Assembly: GCA_020025425.1 (NCBI GenBank)
Contig: JAHHSD010000023.1
Span: forward strand, 1-28,066
DNA length: 28,066 bases
Direction: 5' to 3'
Origin: Oscillospiraceae bacterium
GTDB taxonomy: Bacteria > Bacillota > Clostridia > Oscillospirales > Oscillospiraceae
The position numbers and the translations under genes are program-made. A model generated the notes under the pieces. It searched no databases and was not told the DNA's origin. It saw only the letters and a list, made by a program, of their open reading frames with translations. Of the stretch, positions 24,725 through 28,066 are shown one piece after another. Position 1 is the stretch's first letter. The number at the start of each line of letters is the position of its first letter.

Positions 24725-25809
24725 GGTGCGGCATCCTCCCCTCCCTCCAGGGCGGCCAGTCCGAAGCGGACGGCCAGCTGGAGCATGTCGTCATCGGGCC
24801 GCTCCCGGCACTGGGCGGCCATCTCCCGGAGAAAGAGTCCGGTGAGGGTGTCCTCCTCCATCCGGTCCCACAGCTGGCGGGAGGGCCTGGTGCGGTCCCG
24901 CAGGGTCAGACCGAAAAAGCCGGGCTCCAGCGCGGTCTCCAGGGCGGCCAGATCCAGGCTGCCCGCCCGCTCGCCGCTCAGGATGATCCGGTAAATGTCC
25001 GCCCGGGTATCTCCGGGCAGGGCGGCCCGGATGGCGGACAGGACGTCCTCCGCCCCCGTCAGGTCCACATCCAGGATCTGATACCGGTGGCGGCACAGGG
25101 GGACGAATTCCGCCCGGCACTGTCCGGGCTCAACCTCCAGATAGAGGGCCCCCTTCTCCCCCAGCTCGTCAAAGCCCCGGCCCTCGGGACAGCCGGGGTA
25201 GGCCCAGAAGGTGTCCCCCTCCCGCTGGAGACCGCTGGCCTTGTGGACGTGTCCCAGGGCCAAATAGGTCAGGCCGCTGGCGGCGATGTCGCTGCGCTGG
25301 ATGGGGCCGTAGTCCCCCGCCCCATCCACATCCCCGTGGAGCACCGCCACATGGACCTGCCCGTCCGCCGGGGCGGAAAAGCCGGCCAGGGGGGAGCGGT
25401 CAAGCTTGGGGGCCAGAAAGGCCGCGCCGTGGATCTGGCAGCCCGTTCCGGGCAGGTCTACCGCGGTCAGCTGGGGGGAGCGGAAGATGTGGACATTGTC
25501 CGGCCAGGTCAGGGTGGCGTAGGGGGAGCGTCCCCCGTAGAAATCGTGGTTGCCCGGGGCGATGAACACCGGACAGCCCGCCGCCCCCAGCTGACTGCGC
25601 AGCAGCTGAGCGGTCTCCCAAAAGACCCGCCCGGTGTCCAGCAGGTCGCCGGAGAGGAGCAGGGCGTCCGCCTGCCGCTCCCGGGCCAGCTCCACCAGCC
25701 GGGCCAGCAGATCCCGCTGCTCCGCCCTGCGCCGGGCCGCCATCTCCGGGCGCAGCCCCCCGAAGGGACTGTCCAGATGGAGGTCGGCGGCGTGGATCAG
25801 TTTGATCAT
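24721..25809 (-). CDS. YhaO/SbcD-like DNA repair exonuclease (metallophosphoesterase)
   Basis: The 362-residue protein is a calcineurin-type phosphoesterase of the Mre11/SbcD group. Metal ligands in order: Asp9 and His11 (HAADLHLDSP), Asp55 (SGDLLDTG), Asn87-His88 (GNHDFYGG), His158 (VLHGDVDG), and His187 and His189 (LALGHVHKASG). The C-terminal part is a capping/adaptor region that would contact the ATPase arms. A clean AAGGAGA site precedes the ATG. It follows the ymdB-type gene by 25 bases and overlaps the ATPase gene by four bases, so the three are likely one transcript. Family knowledge says dsDNA end processing; the actual substrate is not established here. Confidence 0.9.
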   Translation of the reverse strand: MIKLIHAADLHLDSPFGGLRPEMAARRRAEQRDLLARLVELARERQADALLLSGDLLDTGRVFWETAQLLRSQLGAAGCPVFIAPGNHDFYGGRSPYATLTWPDNVHIFRSPQLTAVDLPGTGCQIHGAAFLAPKLDRSPLAGFSAPADGQVHVAVLHGDVDGAGDYGPIQRSDIAASGLTYLALGHVHKASGLQREGDTFWAYPGCPEGRGFDELGEKGALYLEVEPGQCRAEFVPLCRHRYQILDVDLTGAEDVLSAIRAALPGDTRADIYRIILSGERAGSLDLAALETALEPGFFGLTLRDRTRPSRQLWDRMEEDTLTGLFLREMAAQCRERPDDDMLQLAVRFGLAALEGGEDAAP

Positions 25810-25834
25810 ATGGTATCTCCTTCCCTGGAGTGGT

Positions 25835-26614
25835 TCACTCGTTCAGGTCCACACGCCGGACCTGGACGCATTTCTTCTTCTCTGTGTCGATGGTAAAGCG
25901 GCAGGCGTTCAGCTTGCAGCTGCCCTCTGCCTCCTCGTAGCGCCGGGGCAGGCCGCCCAGAAACAGGTTGATGGAGTGCTCCGGGCGGATGCCCAGCACC
26001 GACCGGGCGGGTCCGGTCATGCCCAGGTCGGTGACAAAGCCGGTACCCTTGGGCAGGACCTGGGGGTCGGCGGTGGGGACGTGGGTGTGGGTCCCCCACA
26101 CCGCCTGGACCCGGCCGTCCAGATACCAGGCCATGGCCCCCTTCTCGCTGGTGGCCTCGGCGTGGAAGTCCACCAGGGCGATATCGTAGGGCTGGCTTTT
26201 CAGCAGCCGGTCAGCGGCCTTGAAGGGGCTGTCCAGGTTTGGGTTGAGCTCCACCCGGCCCATCAGGTTGAGCACGGCGATGCGCAGTCCCTGGGGTCCG
26301 CGGTAGATCCCCATGCCCCGGCCGGGCACCCGGCCGGCGTAGTTGGCGGGGCGGAGGATGTAGTCCTCCTTGTCCAGAAAGTCGGCGATCTGGATGCGGT
26401 TCCAGGTGTGGTTGCCCAGGGTGATGACGTCGGCCCCGGCGTCGTAGATCCCCCGGGCCTGGCGGGGGGTGATGCCCACGCCTGAGGCGTTCTCCCCGTT
26501 GACCACGGTGAAGTGGATCTCCTCCTCCTTCTGGAGCTCCCGCAGGCGGCGGGACAGGATATCCTGTCCGCCCTCTCCCACCACGTCTCCCACAGCCAGT
26601 ATATTCAGCAGCAT
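25835..26614 (-). CDS. ymdB: YmdB-type metallophosphoesterase (TIGR00282 family)
   Basis: The 259-residue protein matches the TIGR00282 phosphoesterases; Bacillus YmdB hydrolyses 2',3'-cyclic nucleotides and affects biofilm and motility decisions. Metal-site residues: Asp10 (AVGDVVGE), Glu41-Asn42 (NGENASG), Asn68-His69 (LGNHTWNR), His151 (DFHAEATSEK), and His176 and His178 (GTHTHVPTAD). All ligands are present, so it should be active. Upstream lies rny on the same strand, the classic rny-ymdB order, but separated by about 710 bases of structured DNA. GAGGAGG precedes the ATG, and a strong promoter lies directly upstream. Confidence 0.93.
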   Translation of the reverse strand: MLLNILAVGDVVGEGGQDILSRRLRELQKEEEIHFTVVNGENASGVGITPRQARGIYDAGADVITLGNHTWNRIQIADFLDKEDYILRPANYAGRVPGRGMGIYRGPQGLRIAVLNLMGRVELNPNLDSPFKAADRLLKSQPYDIALVDFHAEATSEKGAMAWYLDGRVQAVWGTHTHVPTADPQVLPKGTGFVTDLGMTGPARSVLGIRPEHSINLFLGGLPRRYEEAEGSCKLNACRFTIDTEKKKCVQVRRVDLNE

Positions 26615-26649
26615 CGTGCGTTCCTCCTCATGCCGGAATGTTTTTATTT

Positions 26650-26678
26650 ATTATACGGTATCCCCCCGAAAAACTCAA
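26650..26678 (-). promoter_or_regulatory. SigA-type promoter of ymdB-yhaO-yhaN
   Basis: On the minus strand TTGAGT (26673-26678), 17-base spacer, perfect TATAAT (26650-26655), about 36 bases before the ymdB start. Indicates transcription independent of rny. Confidence 0.8.
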
Positions 26679-26755
26679 CGGCGGTATGGGACGATTTCCC
26701 GGAGTTTTAAGGGGGATTGTGGGGGGAGAGATAAAGACCCGGAAAAGTGGTCCGC

Positions 26756-26927
26756 CCTCTAATAGGGGATTGTTTCGCCTCCGGGCGAGCTCTTTTAACC
26801 TGGGCAGTTTGATCTCGTTTTCCTGGCAGTTGAGGGCAGAAGTCCTCGCCCTCCTGGCGGGGTCTGCTTTTGGTCGCAAAAGCAGACGGAAAACGATCAG
26901 GGGCTGCGGCCCCTAAAACCCCAGAGG
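26756..26927. other. Potential multibranch structured element (three-way junction)
   Basis: Outer helix: CCTCT-bulge-GGGG (26756-26768) with CCCCAGAGG (26919-26927). Inside: CGTTTTCC (26816-26823) with GGAAAACG (26888-26895), enclosing GAGGGC (26832-26837) with GCCCTC (26848-26853) and a 10-bp helix 26862-26871 with 26878-26887. A further hairpin AGGGGC/GCCCCT spans 26899-26914. The pairings are directly visible; existence as an RNA and its direction are not known. Confidence 0.5.
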
Positions 26928-27070
26928 TCCCCGGCGGTGCCGATTCAGAACGCCCCCGGACTGGCAGGTCCAGCCCTAAACGAATGGGTCTGGCGCTTGT
27001 CTGACTTCGGCTGCCGCCCCTCGCTCAGCTACACCCCAAACCTGCGGCGTCCAGCACTTTTCAGAAGTGC

Positions 27071-27191
27071 CAGCAATGCCGCCTTGGGTGCGGTGTTCTC
27101 AGGAAAAATGGGAAGTCTCAGAGCTGCGCTGACCGCTGTTTTCAACTGCCAAGATTCCAGAAGAAGCAGGTAGTCCGCGGCGGCATTGCTG
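27071..27191. repeat. 13-bp inverted repeat enclosing 95 bases
   Basis: CAGCAATGCCGCC (27071-27083) and its exact reverse complement (27179-27191). A separate hairpin GCACTT/AAGTGC (27054-27070) abuts its left arm. Interior contains a short further pairing (GCGGT 27090-27094 with ACCGC 27132-27136). Confidence 0.6.
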
Positions 27192-27283
27192 ACAGAAATT
27201 CAAGGACGGCGGTGAAAATCGGGCTCGCCGGGAGGGCGAGGATTTGTGGCATTTTCCGCCGGAAAGCGGGATAAAACCACAGA

Positions 27284-27317
27284 AAACGGCAGCACCCCAG
27301 TTGGGATGCTGCCGTTT
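27284..27317 (-). terminator. Intrinsic terminator of rny
   Basis: AAACGGCAGCA (27284-27294) pairs with 27307-27317, and the interior CCCA/TGGG extends the helix to a two-base loop. On the minus strand it is followed by TTTCTG and further T-rich sequence. It lies nine bases past the rny stop codon. Confidence 0.88.
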
Positions 27318-27326
27318 GCGTACAAT

Positions 27327-28066
27327 TTACTTGGCGTACTCGATGGCCTTGGTCTCCCGCAGCAGATGCACCTTGATCTGACCGGGGTACTCCAGCTCGT
27401 CCTCGATCTTCTTGGCGATGTCCCGGGCCAGCAGGACCATCTGATCCTCGCTGATGATCTCGGGCTTGACCATGATGCGCACCTCGCGGCCGGCCTGGAT
27501 GGCGAAGGACTTCTCCACGCCGTCGAAGGAGGAGGTGATCTCCTCCAGCTTCTCCAGACGCTTGATGTAGTTCTCCAGATTCTCGCGCCGGGCGCCGGGG
27601 CGGGCGGCAGAGATGGCGTCGGCCGCCTGGACCAGGCAGGCCACCACGGTCTGGGGCTCCACATCGTTGTGGTGGGCGTGGATGGCGTGGATGACGTTCT
27701 CGCTCTCGTGGTACTTCCGGGCCAGCTCCACACCGATGGTGACGTGGGAGCCCTCCACCTCGTGGTCGATGGACTTGCCCAGGTCATGGAGCAGACCGGC
27801 GCGCTTGGCCTCGTTCACGTTGGCGCCGATCTCGGCAGCCAGCAGGCCGGCAATGTGGCTGACCTCGATGGAGTGGTTGAGCACGTTCTGGCCATAGCTG
27901 GTGCGGTAGCGCATACGGCCCAGCAGCTTGACCACCTCGGGGTGCAGGCCGTGGACGTTGGTCTCGAAGATGGCCCGCTCGCCCTCGGCGCGGATGGTGG
28001 CGTCCACCTCCCGCTTGGCCTTCTCCACCATCTCCTCGATGCGGGCGGGGTGGATGCGGCCGTCCA
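27327..28066 (-). CDS. rny: Ribonuclease Y (3' part; start outside window)
   Basis: RNase Y is the membrane-anchored endoribonuclease that initiates mRNA decay in many Firmicutes. The visible C-terminal 245 or so codons begin in DGRIHPARIEEMVEKAKREVD, which lies after the KH domain, and include the HD hydrolase domain with LLHDLGKSIDHE (catalytic His-Asp) and AIHAHHNDVEPQ, ending with the family C-terminus (VHLLRETKAIEYAK). The frame runs off the window edge, so the membrane anchor, coiled coil and KH domain are not seen; the ATG at 28031 is internal. A terminator follows the stop. In Bacillus ymdB is directly downstream; here about 710 bases intervene. Confidence 0.96.
   Translation of the reverse strand, partial: DGRIHPARIEEMVEKAKREVDATIRAEGERAIFETNVHGLHPEVVKLLGRMRYRTSYGQNVLNHSIEVSHIAGLLAAEIGANVNEAKRAGLLHDLGKSIDHEVEGSHVTIGVELARKYHESENVIHAIHAHHNDVEPQTVVACLVQAADAISAARPGARRENLENYIKRLEKLEEITSSFDGVEKSFAIQAGREVRIMVKPEIISEDQMVLLARDIAKKIEDELEYPGQIKVHLLRETKAIEYAK

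Larger units (their letters stand above)
26615..27326. other. 712-base gap between rny and ymdB, dense with inverted repeats
   Basis: No reading frame here resembles a protein family. Beyond the ymdB promoter and the rny terminator, the sequence carries at least eight inverted repeats: a multibranch fold at 26756-26927, a hairpin at 26970-26993 (CCAGCCC with GGGTCTGG), one at 27054-27070, a 13-bp stem at 27071-27083/27179-27191, and one at 27224-27240 (CTCGCC with GGCGAG). TGGCAGTTGA at 26824-26833 recurs inverted at 27142-27151. This could be a structured RNA, a dispersed non-coding repeat or a decayed mobile element; the sequence alone does not decide. Confidence 0.55.

Noticed and set aside
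26628..26879. An 83-codon minus-strand frame in the same gap
   Set aside because: It overlaps the ymdB promoter and half of the multibranch fold; no family similarity.
26937..27173. A 78-codon frame in the rny-ymdB gap
   Set aside because: No ribosome site, no recognised domain, and it covers several inverted repeats including one arm of the 13-bp stem; more likely a chance frame in a structured non-coding element.

Overview
The window looks like chromosomal DNA of a high-GC, anaerobic Gram-positive bacterium of the Clostridia, most likely an Oscillospiraceae gut commensal (Flavonifractor-like; this placement is inference). Reasons: a CIRCE/HrcA-controlled hrcA-grpE-dnaK-dnaJ block; a DnaK without the extra stretch in its first lobe that Gram-negative DnaKs carry; rny-ymdB synteny; a yabM-mazG-HU-rqcP neighbourhood; strong AGGAGG ribosome sites and strong C/G third-position bias. 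Almost all of it is housekeeping sequence. No phage genes, complete insertion sequences, CRISPR arrays, tRNAs or rRNAs were seen.

Layout. 1-262: AT-rich remnant of an ECF sigma factor gene. 263-4403: recG (-), a D-2-hydroxyacid dehydrogenase (+) and an RluA-family pseudouridine synthase (-). 4436-9611: heat-shock block hrcA-grpE-dnaK-dnaJ (+), one perfect CIRCE in front of hrcA, ending in a run of hairpins. 9752-15726 (-): a probable operon read as zinc-ribbon protein, purine nucleoside phosphorylase, MTA/SAH deaminase, SpoVB/YabM-like flippase, MazG, HU, with RqcP behind HU's terminator. 15831-17827 (+): apbE lipoprotein, a NusG-domain-II protein and a Gx-transporter membrane protein, a compact set resembling part of known flavinylation / extracellular electron transfer loci. 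17971-19368 (+): a COG2509-type flavoprotein with a ferredoxin-like cysteine motif. 19738-21111 (+): mnmE, preceded by a long leader with three DnaA-box-like sites. 21169-22374 (-): lepB and a cytidylate-kinase-like gene. 22463-26614 (-): ymdB, a YhaO-like nuclease and a YhaN-like ATPase from one strong promoter. 27327-28066 (-): the 3' part of rny.

How the genes fit. HrcA represses its own transcript through CIRCE, and GrpE/DnaK/DnaJ form the chaperone cycle. MTA/SAH deaminase plus the phosphorylase would clear S-adenosylmethionine by-products to free purine bases. ApbE attaches FMN to exported proteins, but no FMN-binding substrate protein is present here. The YhaO/YhaN pair is an SbcCD-like nuclease/ATPase whose ATPase carries a membrane hairpin where a zinc hook would be expected.

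The least explained DNA is 26615-27326, about 700 bases between rny and ymdB. It has no convincing gene but is densely packed with inverted repeats, including a foldable three-way junction and a 13-bp stem enclosing 95 bases. This, the flavin-related cluster, the Fe-S-like flavoprotein and the DnaA-box cluster are the best targets for follow-up. All calls rest on reading the sequence; no database search was run.
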